From NCBI GenBank assembly GCA_027485815.1, contig JAIXQE010000072.1:100145-164144 (forward strand): a DNA stretch of 64,000 nucleotides, given 5' to 3'. Both the position numbers and the translations under genes were made by a program. This DNA is from Opitutaceae bacterium. Its GTDB lineage: Bacteria > Verrucomicrobiota > Verrucomicrobiia > Opitutales > Opitutaceae. The notes below the pieces were generated by a model. That model saw only the letters and a program-made list of their open reading frames with translations, had not been told where the DNA came from and ran no database searches. Positions 24,838 to 37,693 of the stretch are shown one piece after another; within the stretch, counting starts at the first letter, position 1, and every line of letters begins with the position of its first letter.

Positions 24838-26790
24838 TCAGCCGGCGTTCCCTCCTGAGCGGCGCCGTTCCTCGGCGAGGCCCAGCTCCAGCAGGTGGGC
24901 GATGCGCCCGGCATCCGCCACGCAGCCGCCCCACGTGCCCCCGCAGGCCTGCTGGAGCGCCGACCAGAGGACGGTGTCCGCGGGCACCCGCGGATCCGGG
25001 CGCAGTTGGGGGTGACGGCCGCGCGCGCGCAAGTCCGCGGGTGAGAGATCGACGGCGTCCACGCTGCCCTCGAGCCGGCGGGTGTCCACCACGAGGCGGA
25101 TCCGGTCGCCGTCGCGGATCCCGGCGAGCGGGCCGCCGGCCCACGCCTCGGGGCTTACGTGGCCGATGCAGGCCCCGGTGGAAACCCCGGAGAAGCGTCC
25201 GTCCGTGACCAACGCGATGCGTTCACCGCCGCGCACGTGTTTCAGGGCGGAGGTGATCTGGTAGGTCTCGGGCATCCCGATGCCCGGCCCGATCCCCGCG
25301 AGCACGAGGACGTCGCCCGGGGTGAGCCGGCCCGCCTTCACCGCCGCGATCGCCGCGGCCTCGGTGGTGAAGACGCGGGCGGGACCCTCGTGGCGGTACA
25401 CTCCGTCCGGACCGATCAGCGCCGGGCTGATGGCGGTGCTCTTCACCAGGGCACCTTCGGGGGCGAGGTTGCCGCGCAGGAGGGTCAGGGTGCTCGTCAT
25501 TCCCTTGGCCGCGGCCCGGGCCGGGGACAGGATCACCTCTTCGGGGTCGATGCCGTCGAGCGTGTGGAGGAGGTCGCGGAGCCGGCGCCGGCGCTCGGAG
25601 CGTTCCCACCAATCGAGGTTTTCCCCGAGGGTGCGGCCGGAGACCGTGCGGGTGCCGAGGCGCAGCAGGCCGGCCGCGCGCAGGTGCAGCATCACCTCGG
25701 GCACGCCGCCGGCGAGGTACACCTGCACCGTCGCGAAGCTGCGGGGCCCGTTCGGGAGCACGTCGACCAGCCGCGGCACGGAACGGTTCACCCGCATCCA
25801 GTCTTCGAGTTCCGGGCGGCGCAGTCCCGCCGCGTGGGCGATGGCCGGGACGTGCAGGAGCAGGTTGGTGGAGCCCCCGAACGCCGCGTGCAGCACCAGC
25901 GCGTTGTGCACGGCATCCTCCGTGAGGATCGCCCGCAGCGGGGTGCCGGCCTGGTCGAGCGCGAGCAGCGCGACGGCGGAGCGCCGCGCGAGATCCCGCC
26001 AGAGCGGAGCGCCGGAGGGCGCGAGGGCGCCGTGGGGCAGGGTGAGCCCCAGCGCCTCACCGACGACCTGGCTCGTCGCAGCCGTGCCCATGAACTGGCA
26101 GCCGCCGCCGGGTGAACCACAGGCGCGGCAACCCATCTCGGCGGCGTGGTCGAGGGTGATTTCGCCCCGGGCGAAGCGCGTCGCCAACGTCTGCACCTTG
26201 CCCGTATCCTCCGCGCCGCGCGCCAGCAGCGTCACGCCGCCCGGCACGAGGATGCCGGGCAGGTCGGGGCAGCCGGCGAGCGCCATCATCATCGCGGGAA
26301 GCCCCTTGTCGCAGGTGGCGACGCCGAGGACCCCCCGCCGGGTCGGCAGGGAGCGGATCAGGCGGCGCAGCACCACCGCCGCGTCGTTGCGGTAGGCGAG
26401 GCTGTCGAGCATCCCGGCGGTGCCGTTGGTGCGGCCGTCGCAGGGATCGGAGACGTACCCGGCGAAGGGGATGGCGCCCGCGGCGGAGAACGCGTGGGCG
26501 GCCTCCTCCATCAGCAGGCCGACCTCCCAGTGGCCGGTGTGGTAGCCGAGGGCGATGGGCGTTCCATCCCGGGCGCGGATGCCGCCCTGGGTGCTCAGGA
26601 TCAGGTACTGGCGCCCGCCGAGCAGGGCCGGGTTCCAGCCCATCCCCGCGTTCTGGGTGAGGCCGAAGAGGTCCCCGCTGCTCAGGTGGCGCAGTTGATT
26701 GGCTTCCAGCGGCAAACGCCCCGCCGGACCGTCCGCGGTCGTGCGCAGGCCCGCGTAGGCGGCTTCCGGGGAGTCGAGGAGCGGGTCCAT
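24838..26790 (-). CDS. YagF/YjhG-type dehydratase (probable D-xylonate dehydratase)
   Basis: 650 residues, almost the length of Escherichia coli YagF (655). It belongs to the IlvD/Edd superfamily, whose iron-sulfur cluster cysteines are visible in [22 protein letters not shown] and [13 protein letters not shown]. Segments specific to the YagF/YjhG group include [31 protein letters not shown] and [15 protein letters not shown]. The enzyme dehydrates xylonate or a related sugar acid to the 2-keto-3-deoxy form. It starts 1 bp after the aldehyde dehydrogenase stop, so the two are one operon. The precise sugar acid is inferred. Confidence 0.9.
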   Translation of the reverse strand: MDPLLDSPEAAYAGLRTTADGPAGRLPLEANQLRHLSSGDLFGLTQNAGMGWNPALLGGRQYLILSTQGGIRARDGTPIALGYHTGHWEVGLLMEEAAHAFSAAGAIPFAGYVSDPCDGRTNGTAGMLDSLAYRNDAAVVLRRLIRSLPTRRGVLGVATCDKGLPAMMMALAGCPDLPGILVPGGVTLLARGAEDTGKVQTLATRFARGEITLDHAAEMGCRACGSPGGGCQFMGTAATSQVVGEALGLTLPHGALAPSGAPLWRDLARRSAVALLALDQAGTPLRAILTEDAVHNALVLHAAFGGSTNLLLHVPAIAHAAGLRRPELEDWMRVNRSVPRLVDVLPNGPRSFATVQVYLAGGVPEVMLHLRAAGLLRLGTRTVSGRTLGENLDWWERSERRRRLRDLLHTLDGIDPEEVILSPARAAAKGMTSTLTLLRGNLAPEGALVKSTAISPALIGPDGVYRHEGPARVFTTEAAAIAAVKAGRLTPGDVLVLAGIGPGIGMPETYQITSALKHVRGGERIALVTDGRFSGVSTGACIGHVSPEAWAGGPLAGIRDGDRIRLVVDTRRLEGSVDAVDLSPADLRARGRHPQLRPDPRVPADTVLWSALQQACGGTWGGCVADAGRIAHLLELGLAEERRRSGGNAG

Positions 26791-26791
26791 T

Positions 26792-28414
26792 TCAGCCGGC
26801 CCTCCGCGCGGCCAGGGGTTCGCGGGTCGGCTGGCCGTCGACCAGCCGCAGCAGCCCCAGCGGATTCGCGTCCTGCAGGGCCGGCGGCAGCAGCGCGTCC
26901 GGGAAACCCTGGTAGCAGACGGGACGGGCAAAGCGCAGGATCGCGGCCGTGCCCACTGAGGTGAAGCGGCTGTCGGTGGTCGCCGGATACGGGCCGCCGT
27001 GGTGCATCGCCGGGCAGACCTCGACGCCGGTGGGGAAGCCGTTGACGACCAGCCGCCCGGCCCGCTCCGCGAGCAGTTGCCGCAGGGGCCCGGCGGCGGC
27101 GAGCTCGGCGGGCGTCCCGTGCAGGGTGGCGGTGAGTTGTCCGGCGAGGGCCGCGGCGCAGGTGGCGAGGCTGGCTAGGTCGGGGGCCTCCACCACCAGG
27201 GTGAAGGGACCGAAGGCCTCCTCCGCCAACTCGGGGTGGGCGAGGAAGTTTGCCGCGGTGGTGCGGGCGACGACCGGCCGCGCCTCGTGGCGCTCAGCGG
27301 CGGGTTCGCCGGTCCCGCCCGCCCAGAGGGACACGCCGGCGGTGTCGAGGAGCCGCCGTTGGTTCCCGAGGAAGGCCTCCCGGATGCCCGGGGTCAGCAT
27401 CGTCCCGCAGGGTGCGGCCCGCACCGCGGCCCCCAGCGTCTGGAGGAACGCCTCGGTGGCCTCCCCGGTCACCGCGAAGACGAGGCCAGGCTTGGTGCAG
27501 AACTGGCCCACGCCCAGCGTGAACGAGGCGAGGAGCCCCGCGGCGATTTCCGTGCCGCGCTCCCGCAGGGCGCCGGGCAGCAGGAACACCGGGTTCAGGC
27601 TGCTCATCTCCGCGAACACCGGGATCGGCCGCGCCCGCGCCGCCGCGGCCTCGTGCAGGGCGCGGCCCGCGGCCTGCGATCCGGTGAAGCCCACCGCCGC
27701 GGCGGCCGGGTGGCGCACGAGCGCCACGCCGAGCGTCGCGCCCTCGCCGTGCAGTTGGGAGAAGACCCCCGGCGGCAGGCCCTGGGCCGCCACCGCGCGC
27801 GCCACCACCCCGCCCACCAACTCGGCGGTGCCCGGATGCGCCCGGTGCGCCTTGACCACGACCGGGCAACCCGCCGCGAGCGCCGAGGCCGTGTCCCCGC
27901 CGGCGGTCGAGAAGGCGAGCGGGAAGTTGCTGGAGCCGAACACCACCACGGGTCCGACCGGGCGCAGGACCCGGCGCACGTCCGGCCGCGGTAGCGGTCG
28001 CCGCTCGGGCAGGGCGGGGTCGAGGCGCGCGTCAACCCAGGAGCCTTCCCGGACCAAGGCGGCGAACAGGCGCAACTGCGCGCAGGTGCGCGCGCGCTCC
28101 CCAGTCAGGCGCGCGGCGGGCAGCCCCGTTTCCGCGCCCGCCCGCGTGATCAGCGCCTCCCCGAGTTCCTCGAGGCCGCCGGCAATCGCCTCCAGCAGGG
28201 CTGCCCGGGTCTCGCCCGCGCACTCCGCGAACGGCGTCTGCGCCTTCCGCGCGAGCTCCAGCGCCCGGTCCGCCTCCGCGAGCGACGCCTCGTGGAAGTC
28301 CGGCCCGAGCGCCGCGCCGCCGGCGGGGTTCACCGCCCGGAACGTCCTGCCCCCGGGGGCGCCCCGTTCGCCGGCGATCAGACTGAACCCGTGCAGGGAA
28401 GGGGAGGTAGACAT
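26792..28414 (-). CDS. Aldehyde dehydrogenase, alpha-ketoglutaric semialdehyde dehydrogenase type
   Basis: 540 residues, longer than ordinary 490-residue aldehyde dehydrogenases, as in the 2,5-dioxovalerate dehydrogenase group. Features are [33 protein letters not shown], the catalytic glutamate in [17 protein letters not shown] and the catalytic cysteine in GQFCTKPG. Relatives oxidise alpha-ketoglutaric semialdehyde to 2-oxoglutarate as the last step of non-phosphorylative pentose or sugar-acid catabolism. The downstream YagF-like dehydratase supports that reading. A 14-bp palindrome lies 16 bp upstream of the start. Confidence 0.88.
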   Translation of the reverse strand: MSTSPSLHGFSLIAGERGAPGGRTFRAVNPAGGAALGPDFHEASLAEADRALELARKAQTPFAECAGETRAALLEAIAGGLEELGEALITRAGAETGLPAARLTGERARTCAQLRLFAALVREGSWVDARLDPALPERRPLPRPDVRRVLRPVGPVVVFGSSNFPLAFSTAGGDTASALAAGCPVVVKAHRAHPGTAELVGGVVARAVAAQGLPPGVFSQLHGEGATLGVALVRHPAAAAVGFTGSQAAGRALHEAAAARARPIPVFAEMSSLNPVFLLPGALRERGTEIAAGLLASFTLGVGQFCTKPGLVFAVTGEATEAFLQTLGAAVRAAPCGTMLTPGIREAFLGNQRRLLDTAGVSLWAGGTGEPAAERHEARPVVARTTAANFLAHPELAEEAFGPFTLVVEAPDLASLATCAAALAGQLTATLHGTPAELAAAGPLRQLLAERAGRLVVNGFPTGVEVCPAMHHGGPYPATTDSRFTSVGTAAILRFARPVCYQGFPDALLPPALQDANPLGLLRLVDGQPTREPLAARRAG

Positions 28415-28429
28415 GCCTCGATGTTCGCG

Positions 28430-28443
28430 ACGCGGCGCCGCGT
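28430..28443. promoter_or_regulatory. Palindrome between divergent sugar-acid operon and ceramidase-like gene
   Basis: ACGCGGCGCCGCGT is a perfect 14-bp palindrome lying 16 bp before the aldehyde dehydrogenase start, in the 103-bp divergent gap. It could be an operator, but short palindromes of G and C arise readily in this GC-rich DNA. Confidence 0.35.
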
Positions 28444-28517
28444 GCCAAGCCGGACTTGTGCCGGCCGATGGGTGCTCGACGCGCCCGCCCGCTTGCGTCA
28501 GGGAGGAATTCTCCCCG

Positions 28518-29930
28518 ATGCCCCCCGCTTTCCCGTTCCTCCACCGTGTCCGGCGCGCGCTGGCCGTCCTGGTAGCACTGCTCGCCGTCTCCGCCCTCGC
28601 GGCCCCGACGGCCCCGCTGGTCCCGGCCGGCGTGGCCCGAATCGACATCACCCCGGAGGTGCCGATCCGTCTGACGGGGTATCAGGCGCGCGCCACGGAG
28701 GCCTCGAGGATCGGCGCCCCGTTGCACGCGCGGGCGCTGGCGCTGGGCGGTGACGCGGATGGGCCGGTGGTGCTGATCACCGCGGAGTTGATCGGGATCG
28801 GCGAGGAGACCGCGCGGATCGTCGCCGAAGCCCTGGAACGCCGCTTCGGGTTGCCCCGCGCCCGGCTCGCCGTGTGCGCGACGCACACCCACAACGGCCC
28901 GGCCCTCGCCGATGTGCTGCCGAACATGTTCGCGCGGGATCTCCCACCCGAGGAGACCGCGCGCATCGCCGCCTACACCGCCCGCCTGCGGGAACGGCTC
29001 GTCGAGGTCGCGGCGGCCGCGCTCGCCGATCGCCGGCCCGCCCGGCTCGCCTGGGCCGAGGGCCGCGTCGGGTTCGCCACCCAGCGCCGCCAGGTCGTCG
29101 ACGGCAAATGGAAGGGGTTCGGAATCGTGCCCGGCGGACCCGTCGACCACGCGCTGCCGGTGCTCCGGGTGAGTGCGCCCGACGGGGGCATCCGTGCCCT
29201 GTTCGTGAACTACGCCTGCCATTGCACGACGCTCGGCGGCGCGGACAACTTCGTGCATTCCGATTGGGCGGGGGACGCCGCGACCCGCCTGGAGGCGGCC
29301 CACCCCGGGGCGCCGGCGCTGGTGGCGATCGGCTGCGGCGCCGACGCCAACCCGGGCCTGCCGCGCGGCCCGGAGGGAGTCCCCGTGCACGGCGCTGCCG
29401 TCGTCGCGGAGGTCTCCCGGCTGCTCGGTGGCGCTTGGCGGCCGCTGGGGCCCGTCACCGTCGCGGCCTACCGGGTCGTTTCGCTCCCGCTGGACCCGCT
29501 GCCGGACCGGACCGCCTTGGAAGCCCGGCGCGGACCCGGTTCCCGCGCGCCGGCGCAGTACGCGGCCGGCCGGTTCCTCGCGGACCTGGCGGCGGGACGC
29601 CCGCTGCCGGACGCAGTACCCCTGCCCGTGCAGTCGTGGGCGTTCGGCCGCGAGCTCGCGATGGTGTTCCTCGGCGGCGAGGTCGTCGCCGAATATGCCC
29701 TGCGGCTGCGCCGGGAGCTCGACGGGCCGCGGCTCTGGGTGAACGCCTACGCCAACGCGGTGCCCTGCTACGTCCCGTCCCGCCGGATGTACCCGGAGGG
29801 GGGCTACGAGGTGGACGGGTCGATGGACTACTACGGCTGGCCCGCCCGCCTGCATCCCGACACGGAGGAGCGCCTCATTGCCGCGGTCCGCGGGATCGTG
29901 CCCCGGGAGTTCGCCGTCGCGCGTCCGTGA
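28518..29930 (+). CDS. Secreted neutral/alkaline ceramidase-like protein
   Basis: 470 residues. A GGAGGA ribosome binding site lies about 10 bp before the ATG at 28518. A signal peptide (to about residue 29, LAVSALAA-like) precedes a neutral/alkaline non-lysosomal ceramidase N-terminal type domain. Landmarks are GVARIDITPEVPIRLTGY, CATHTHNGP (zinc-binding His pair), VNYACHCTTLGGADNFVHSD and the late YANAVPCYVPSRRMYPEGGYE. True ceramidases hydrolyse ceramide to sphingosine; most PVC-group members are uncharacterised secreted hydrolases. It is followed 53 bp later by the PVC cytochrome gene. Confidence 0.88.
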   Translation: MPPAFPFLHRVRRALAVLVALLAVSALAAPTAPLVPAGVARIDITPEVPIRLTGYQARATEASRIGAPLHARALALGGDADGPVVLITAELIGIGEETARIVAEALERRFGLPRARLAVCATHTHNGPALADVLPNMFARDLPPEETARIAAYTARLRERLVEVAAAALADRRPARLAWAEGRVGFATQRRQVVDGKWKGFGIVPGGPVDHALPVLRVSAPDGGIRALFVNYACHCTTLGGADNFVHSDWAGDAATRLEAAHPGAPALVAIGCGADANPGLPRGPEGVPVHGAAVVAEVSRLLGGAWRPLGPVTVAAYRVVSLPLDPLPDRTALEARRGPGSRAPAQYAAGRFLADLAAGRPLPDAVPLPVQSWAFGRELAMVFLGGEVVAEYALRLRRELDGPRLWVNAYANAVPCYVPSRRMYPEGGYEVDGSMDYYGWPARLHPDTEERLIAAVRGIVPREFAVARP

Positions 29931-29983
29931 AGCGTCGCGCGCCCGCCCTTGCGCCGGCGCGGCGCCTCACCAACGTGGCCCGC

Positions 29984-32923
29984 ATGCGCGCGGATCTCCT
30001 CCTCCGTTCCCTGCTGCCCCTGCTCGCTTGGTTGTCCTGCGGCTACAAGGAGGTGGCGCCCCCGCCGCAGGTCGTCCTGCCGGCGCCCCTCGGGGCCGCC
30101 GCCTCCCTCGTGGCGATCCAGGTGCCCGCCGACCTCGAGGTGGAGCTGGTCGCCGCTGAGCCCGCGGTGCTCGATCCGGTCGACCTCGCGTGGGGCGCGG
30201 ATGGCCGGCTCTGGGTCGTGGAGATGGCTGATTATCCGCGCGGCCTCGACGGCAAGGGCCAGCCGGGCGGCCGGATTCGAGTGCTGGAATCAACGCGGGG
30301 CGACGGCCGGTACGACCGATCCACCTTGTTCGCGGACGGACTCCGCTCGCCGACCGCGGTGTTGCCGTGGCGGACGGGCGTCCTCGTCGTGGCGGTGCCG
30401 GACCTGCTCTTCCTCGAGGATACCGACGGCGACGGCCGGGCCGACGTGCGGCGGCCGCTGTTCACCGGGCTCGCGGAGGGGAACGAGCAGCACCTGAGCA
30501 ACGGCCTCCAGTGGGGGCTCGACGGCTGGGTTCACCTCGCGAACGGGAACAGCGGGGGCAAGGTGCGGCGCGCCGACGCCGCGGGACCGGTCGTCGAGCT
30601 CGGCCAGCGGGACTTCCGCCTCCGGCCCGACTCCGGGGAGATTGAGACCGTCGCGGGCCAGACCCAGGCGGGGCGCAACCGGGACGACTGGGGCAACTGG
30701 TTCGGCGGGAACAACTCCAACCCGATCTGGCACTACGCTCTCGAGGAACACTACCTGCGCCGCAACCCCCGGCTCGTCCCGCCGTCCGCCACCGTGACCG
30801 TCGCGGCCATTCCGGGCGCGGCGCGCGTCTACCCGCGGAGCGAGACGCTGGCGCGCTTCAACGACGGCTTTGCGGCCAACCATTTCACCTCGGCTTGCGG
30901 GACGGTGATCTACCGGGACGACCGGCTCGGGCCCGGGTATGCGGGCAACGTCTTCGTCTGCGAGCCGGTCCACAACCTGGTGCACCGGGAGGTGCTGGAC
31001 GCGGACGGGGCGACGTTCCGCAGCCGACGACCGGAGTCCGAGGCGACCGCGGAGTTCCTCACCTCCACCGATGCCTGGTCGCGGTTTGTCGCGGCGCGGA
31101 CGGGTCCCGACGGGGCGCTCTACGTGGCCGACATGTATCGCCTGGTCATCGAGCATCCGCAGTGGATCCCGGACGCCTGGCAGCGCGTGCTCGGCGACCT
31201 GCGGGCCGGCTCCGAGCAGGGACGCATCTACCGGATCCGGCCGCGCGGCGGCGCCCTGCGGCCCGTTCCGCGGCTCGATCGCGCCGACGCGGCGGGACTG
31301 GCGGATGCGCTCCGTTCGCCGAGCGGGACGCTGCGGGACCTGGCGCAGCAGCAGCTGGAATGGCGGCGGCCGGAGGGGGCGGCGGCGTTGGTGGAGCAGG
31401 TGGCCCGCGGCGCGGAACGGCCTGCGGCGCGGGCGCAGGGGCTCTGGACGCTGCACGGGAGCGGCTTGCTCAATCCCGGGATGCTTCGTCACGCGCTGCG
31501 CGATCCGCACGCCGGAGTGCGGCGTCAGGCGGTCCGCCTCAGCGAGTCACTCGGCCAGGGCGATGCGGGGTTGCGTGCGGCGGTGCTCGACTTGGCCGAT
31601 GATCCTGATGCTGCGGTGCGGCAGCAGGTGGGTTACACGTTGGGCGAATGGTCGGGGGCGGAGGCGGGCGAGGCCCTCGCGCGGTTGCTGGCCCGGGAGC
31701 GCGATCGCTACGTCCGCGCGGCCGCGCTGAGTTCCGCGCTGCCGCATGCCGAGGTGGTGCTGGAGGCGCTCCACGGGGCCGGTCCGAGCCAGTCCGCGCT
31801 GGTGGCGGAGATCGCCGCGGCCACCGCCAACGCCCGCGCGCTTGGCCGGCTGCTCGAGGCGGTCCCCAGTGCGCTGGCGCGCGGGGAGGACGGTGAGGGC
31901 CTGCGGGCGCTCGGCGAACTCCTGGATCTCCTGCAACGACAGGGGCAGACCCTGACGCGGCTGCACGCGGATGCCGGCGCGTCGCTGCGGCCGGCGCTGG
32001 AGGCGCTCGATCCGGTGCTGGAGCGCGCGCGCAGCCTCGCGGGGGATCCGGCCGCTCCGGTCGGGACGCGGCTCGCCGCCGTGGCGCTGCTGGGGCGGGG
32101 GCGGAGTCGGCAGGCGGAGGACGGCAAGCTGCTCGCGGCGCTGCTCGACGCGCGGCAGCCGCCTGAGGTGCAGCTGGCCGCGGCCCGCGCGCTGGGCGGC
32201 ATCAACCGCACGCAGACGCCCGGGTGGCTGCTGGAGGGGTGGGGCGGTCACTCGCCCTCCCTGCGCGCGCTGATCCTCGGACTGCTGGCCGCCCGTCCCG
32301 CGTGGGCGCAGGTGCTCCTGGACCGGGCGGAGCGCGATGAGGCGTTCCGGGCCCAAATCGACGCCGCGCGGCGGACGGCCCTCACGCAGCACGGCAATCC
32401 GCGGATCGCGGAGCGCGCCGCGGCGGTGTTCGGGGCGGCGGACGCGGCGGGCCGGCAGGCGCTCGTCCGGGACTACCTGGCGGCCGTTGGGCCGCTTCGG
32501 CCGGACGCGCACCGCGGCGGCGAGGTGTTCGCCCAGGCCTGCAGCGCCTGCCATCGCTTCGGGCCGGTGCCGGGCCGGGCGGTCGGGCCCGACCTGGCGG
32601 TGGTAAAGGACCGCAGCCCGGAATACCTCATCAGCCACATCCTGGATCCGAACCGAGCGGTGGAGGATCGGTACCTCTTCTACACCGCCAACCTCGCCGA
32701 CGGCCGAACCGCCGTGGGCATGCTCGCCGCCGAGTCCGCCGGCTCTCTGACGTTGCTGGGGCTCGAGGGGGAGGAACAGGTCATCCTGCGCAGCGAATTG
32801 CGGACGCTGATCAGCTCGGGACGTTCCCTGATGCCGGAGGGGTTGGAGGCGGCGGTGGACGCCCAGGCGATGGCGGACCTGGTCGGCTTCCTGGCGGCCC
32901 CGCCGGCGGCCGGCCGCCGCTGA
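29984..32923 (+). CDS. PVC-type heme-binding CxxCH / membrane-bound dehydrogenase domain protein
   Basis: 979 residues. The start at 29984 gives an export signal (MRADLLLRSLLPLLAWLSCG), possibly a lipoprotein with a weak lipobox. Residues about 45-440 form the seven-bladed dehydrogenase domain common in Verrucomicrobiota and Planctomycetota (DLAWGADGRLWVVEMADYP, FLEDTDGDGRADVR, NGLQWGLDGWVHLANGN, DGALYVADMYRLVIEHP). Helical HEAT-like repeats follow (about 440-830). A C-terminal cytochrome c domain carries CSACH (haem attachment) with VGPDL after it. These proteins are periplasmic redox enzymes thought to act on sugars; the substrate is unknown. Its stop abuts the tyrS stop. Confidence 0.93.
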   Translation: MRADLLLRSLLPLLAWLSCGYKEVAPPPQVVLPAPLGAAASLVAIQVPADLEVELVAAEPAVLDPVDLAWGADGRLWVVEMADYPRGLDGKGQPGGRIRVLESTRGDGRYDRSTLFADGLRSPTAVLPWRTGVLVVAVPDLLFLEDTDGDGRADVRRPLFTGLAEGNEQHLSNGLQWGLDGWVHLANGNSGGKVRRADAAGPVVELGQRDFRLRPDSGEIETVAGQTQAGRNRDDWGNWFGGNNSNPIWHYALEEHYLRRNPRLVPPSATVTVAAIPGAARVYPRSETLARFNDGFAANHFTSACGTVIYRDDRLGPGYAGNVFVCEPVHNLVHREVLDADGATFRSRRPESEATAEFLTSTDAWSRFVAARTGPDGALYVADMYRLVIEHPQWIPDAWQRVLGDLRAGSEQGRIYRIRPRGGALRPVPRLDRADAAGLADALRSPSGTLRDLAQQQLEWRRPEGAAALVEQVARGAERPAARAQGLWTLHGSGLLNPGMLRHALRDPHAGVRRQAVRLSESLGQGDAGLRAAVLDLADDPDAAVRQQVGYTLGEWSGAEAGEALARLLARERDRYVRAAALSSALPHAEVVLEALHGAGPSQSALVAEIAAATANARALGRLLEAVPSALARGEDGEGLRALGELLDLLQRQGQTLTRLHADAGASLRPALEALDPVLERARSLAGDPAAPVGTRLAAVALLGRGRSRQAEDGKLLAALLDARQPPEVQLAAARALGGINRTQTPGWLLEGWGGHSPSLRALILGLLAARPAWAQVLLDRAERDEAFRAQIDAARRTALTQHGNPRIAERAAAVFGAADAAGRQALVRDYLAAVGPLRPDAHRGGEVFAQACSACHRFGPVPGRAVGPDLAVVKDRSPEYLISHILDPNRAVEDRYLFYTANLADGRTAVGMLAAESAGSLTLLGLEGEEQVILRSELRTLISSGRSLMPEGLEAAVDAQAMADLVGFLAAPPAAGRR

Positions 32924-34204
32924 TCAGGCGAGCTGGAGGACGGCGTAGCTGCGCTTGCCCTTCCGGAGCAGCACGTACCGGCCGTGCAGCACGTCGGCCT
33001 CCCCGACGGTGCGGGTGATGTCCGCGGCGCGCTGGTTATTCACGTAGATGCCGCCGCCCTCGATGTCCTTGCGCGCCTGACCCTTCGACGGGCACAGGCC
33101 GGCGTGGACGAGCAGATCCGAGAGGGGGGCGCCGGCTCCGCCGAGGCGCGGACGGTCGAGGGCGTGCCGCGGGATCTCGGCGATGATGTCCTGGAAATCC
33201 TCGGACGTGAGGCCGTCGAGCGGTCCGCCGAAGAGGGCGTCGCTGGCCCGGAGGGCACCCGCCAACCGGGTCTCGCCGTGGACGAGCCGCGTCATCTCGC
33301 GGGCAAGGGCCTTCTGGGCGGCGCGGGCGCCCGGGTTGGCGGCGAGTTCGCGCTCAAGCGCGGCGATCTCCTCGGCGCCGAGGAAGGTGAGCGTCCGCAG
33401 CAGCTTGCCGACGTCCGCGTCCTCCGTGTTCACGAAGAACTGGTAGAAGCGGTAGGGGGAGGTGCGGCGCGGATCCAGCCAGACCGTGCCGGTCGCGGTC
33501 TTGCCGTACTTGGAGCCGTCGGCCTTCGTCAGCAGCGGGAAGACGAGGCCCCAGACGGTGGCGCCGAGCTTCTTGCGGGTGAGCTCCGTACCCACGGTGA
33601 TGTTGCCCCACTGGTCCGTGGCGCCGATCTGCAGCTCGCAGCCGAGGGCGTGGCGGAGGTGGTAGAAGTCGTAGCCCTGGAGCAGCATGTAGCTGAACTC
33701 CGTGTAGCTGATCCCGGCCTCGCGGTCCTCCATCCGCGAGCGGACCGAGTCCTTCGCCACCATCGAGTTGACCGAGATGTGCTTGCCGACGTCGCGCAGG
33801 AACTCGAGCAGCGTGAGGGGCCCGGTCCAGTCGTGGTTGTTGACGAGGCGGGCGGGGTTGGCGCGAACGTCGAAATCGAGGAACTGGGTGAGCTGGCTCC
33901 GGATGGCCGCGATGTTGTGTTCGACCTGCTCCGGGGTCTGCAGGTTGCGCTCGGCGGATTTGCCGGAGGGGTCCCCGACCATCCCGGTGGCGCCACCCGC
34001 GAGGGCGATGGGGTGGTGCCCGAGCAGCTGGAAGCGGCGGAGTGCGAGCAGCGGGACGAGGTTGCCGACGTGGAGCGAGTCGGCGGTGGGGTCGAAGCCG
34101 CAGTAGAGCGTGATCGGGCCCTGGTCGAGGCGGGCGCGCAGCGCGACGGGATCGGTGCAGTCGGCGAGGAGGCCGCGCCAGCGCAGCTCATCGAGGATGT
34201 TCAT
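32924..34204 (-). CDS. tyrS: Tyrosyl-tRNA synthetase
   Basis: 426 residues, class I synthetase of the bacterial TyrS type. The HIGH-like motif is HVGN after CGFDPTADSL, tyrosine-site residues are in the GYDFYHL and GCELQIGATDQWGNI blocks, and the KMSKS-like motif is KYGKT. A C-terminal S4 RNA-binding domain (LLVHAGLCPSKGQARKDIE) is present. It charges tRNA-Tyr. Its stop directly abuts the convergent PVC gene stop, sharing the hexamer TGATCA. It is divergent from the peroxiredoxin gene. Confidence 0.97.
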   Translation of the reverse strand: MNILDELRWRGLLADCTDPVALRARLDQGPITLYCGFDPTADSLHVGNLVPLLALRRFQLLGHHPIALAGGATGMVGDPSGKSAERNLQTPEQVEHNIAAIRSQLTQFLDFDVRANPARLVNNHDWTGPLTLLEFLRDVGKHISVNSMVAKDSVRSRMEDREAGISYTEFSYMLLQGYDFYHLRHALGCELQIGATDQWGNITVGTELTRKKLGATVWGLVFPLLTKADGSKYGKTATGTVWLDPRRTSPYRFYQFFVNTEDADVGKLLRTLTFLGAEEIAALERELAANPGARAAQKALAREMTRLVHGETRLAGALRASDALFGGPLDGLTSEDFQDIIAEIPRHALDRPRLGGAGAPLSDLLVHAGLCPSKGQARKDIEGGGIYVNNQRAADITRTVGEADVLHGRYVLLRKGKRSYAVLQLA

Positions 34205-34374
34205 GCGGGGCCTGGGAGTAAACGGAGGGCGGCGGGGCGCGCGCAAGTGCGGATTCCGCGCGGAGCGCCGGCGCGAGAATCGATTTGCGGGGCGCCCGGG
34301 CGCCACTCAACGTCGGCCCTTCCTCCCGGGACCTGCGCCCGGGACTGACCAACCGCCCAACCAACCTCCCTCCC

Positions 34375-34848
34375 ATGCCCATCGCCGTCGGAACCAAGGC
34401 CCCGGATTTCACCCTCAAGACCAAGACGCCGGAAGGCCTCAAGGACGTCACCCTCAGCCGCAACTTCGGCCAGAAGCAGACCGTGCTGCTCTTCGTGCCG
34501 CTGGCCTTCACCGGCGTCTGCACCCAGGAGCTCTGCGACCTCTCGAGCGGCCTCGATCAGTACGCGGGCCTCGGCGCCGAGGTGATCGCGGTGAGCGTGG
34601 ACAGCCCGTTCGCGCAGGAGGCCTGGGCCAAGGCCAGCGGGATCCGGATCCCCCTGGTGAGCGACCTCAACAAGGAGGTCACCAAGGCCTACGGGGTGCT
34701 CTTCCCGATGCTCGCCGGCGTCGGTGACACCGCGGCGCGCGCGGCCTTCGTCATCGGCCGCGATGGCGTGGTGAAGTACGCCGAGCAGACGGCCACGCCG
34801 AAGGACCTGCCGAACTTCGCCGCGGTCAAGGCCGCGCTGGCCAGCTGA
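34375..34848 (+). CDS. Peroxiredoxin, AhpC/TSA family
   Basis: 157 residues, the thioredoxin-fold peroxiredoxin core. The peroxidatic cysteine is C49 in the PxxxTxxC motif (PLAFTGVC). A second cysteine, C54 in TQELC, sits five residues later, as in BCP-type enzymes that form an intramolecular disulfide. It reduces hydrogen peroxide and organic peroxides with a thioredoxin-like donor. No signal peptide is seen from the start at 34375, so it is cytosolic. Relatives are common in Bacteroidetes and Verrucomicrobiota. Confidence 0.93.
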   Translation: MPIAVGTKAPDFTLKTKTPEGLKDVTLSRNFGQKQTVLLFVPLAFTGVCTQELCDLSSGLDQYAGLGAEVIAVSVDSPFAQEAWAKASGIRIPLVSDLNKEVTKAYGVLFPMLAGVGDTAARAAFVIGRDGVVKYAEQTATPKDLPNFAAVKAALAS

Positions 34849-34866
34849 TCCGCCTTCCCCCGCCGC

Positions 34867-34893
34867 CGCCGCCGGCCCGCCGCGCCGGCGGCG
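34867..34893. terminator. GC hairpin after the peroxiredoxin gene
   Basis: Arms GCCGCCGGC and GCCGGCGGC form a perfect stem (one further pair outside) around a 7-nt loop, 18 bp after the stop and 46 bp before acnA. There is no U-tract, so termination is uncertain. Confidence 0.4.
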
Positions 34894-34939
34894 CGCGCGC
34901 GTCGCCGGGTGTCCCGCGGCCGAATCCCCCCGTTTCCTC

Positions 34940-37642
<2,703 letters not shown>

Positions 37643-37693
37643 CCCGAGCGCCGGTCGCGGGCGCACGGGCGTCCCGGCCGGTTCCCCCGCCCG

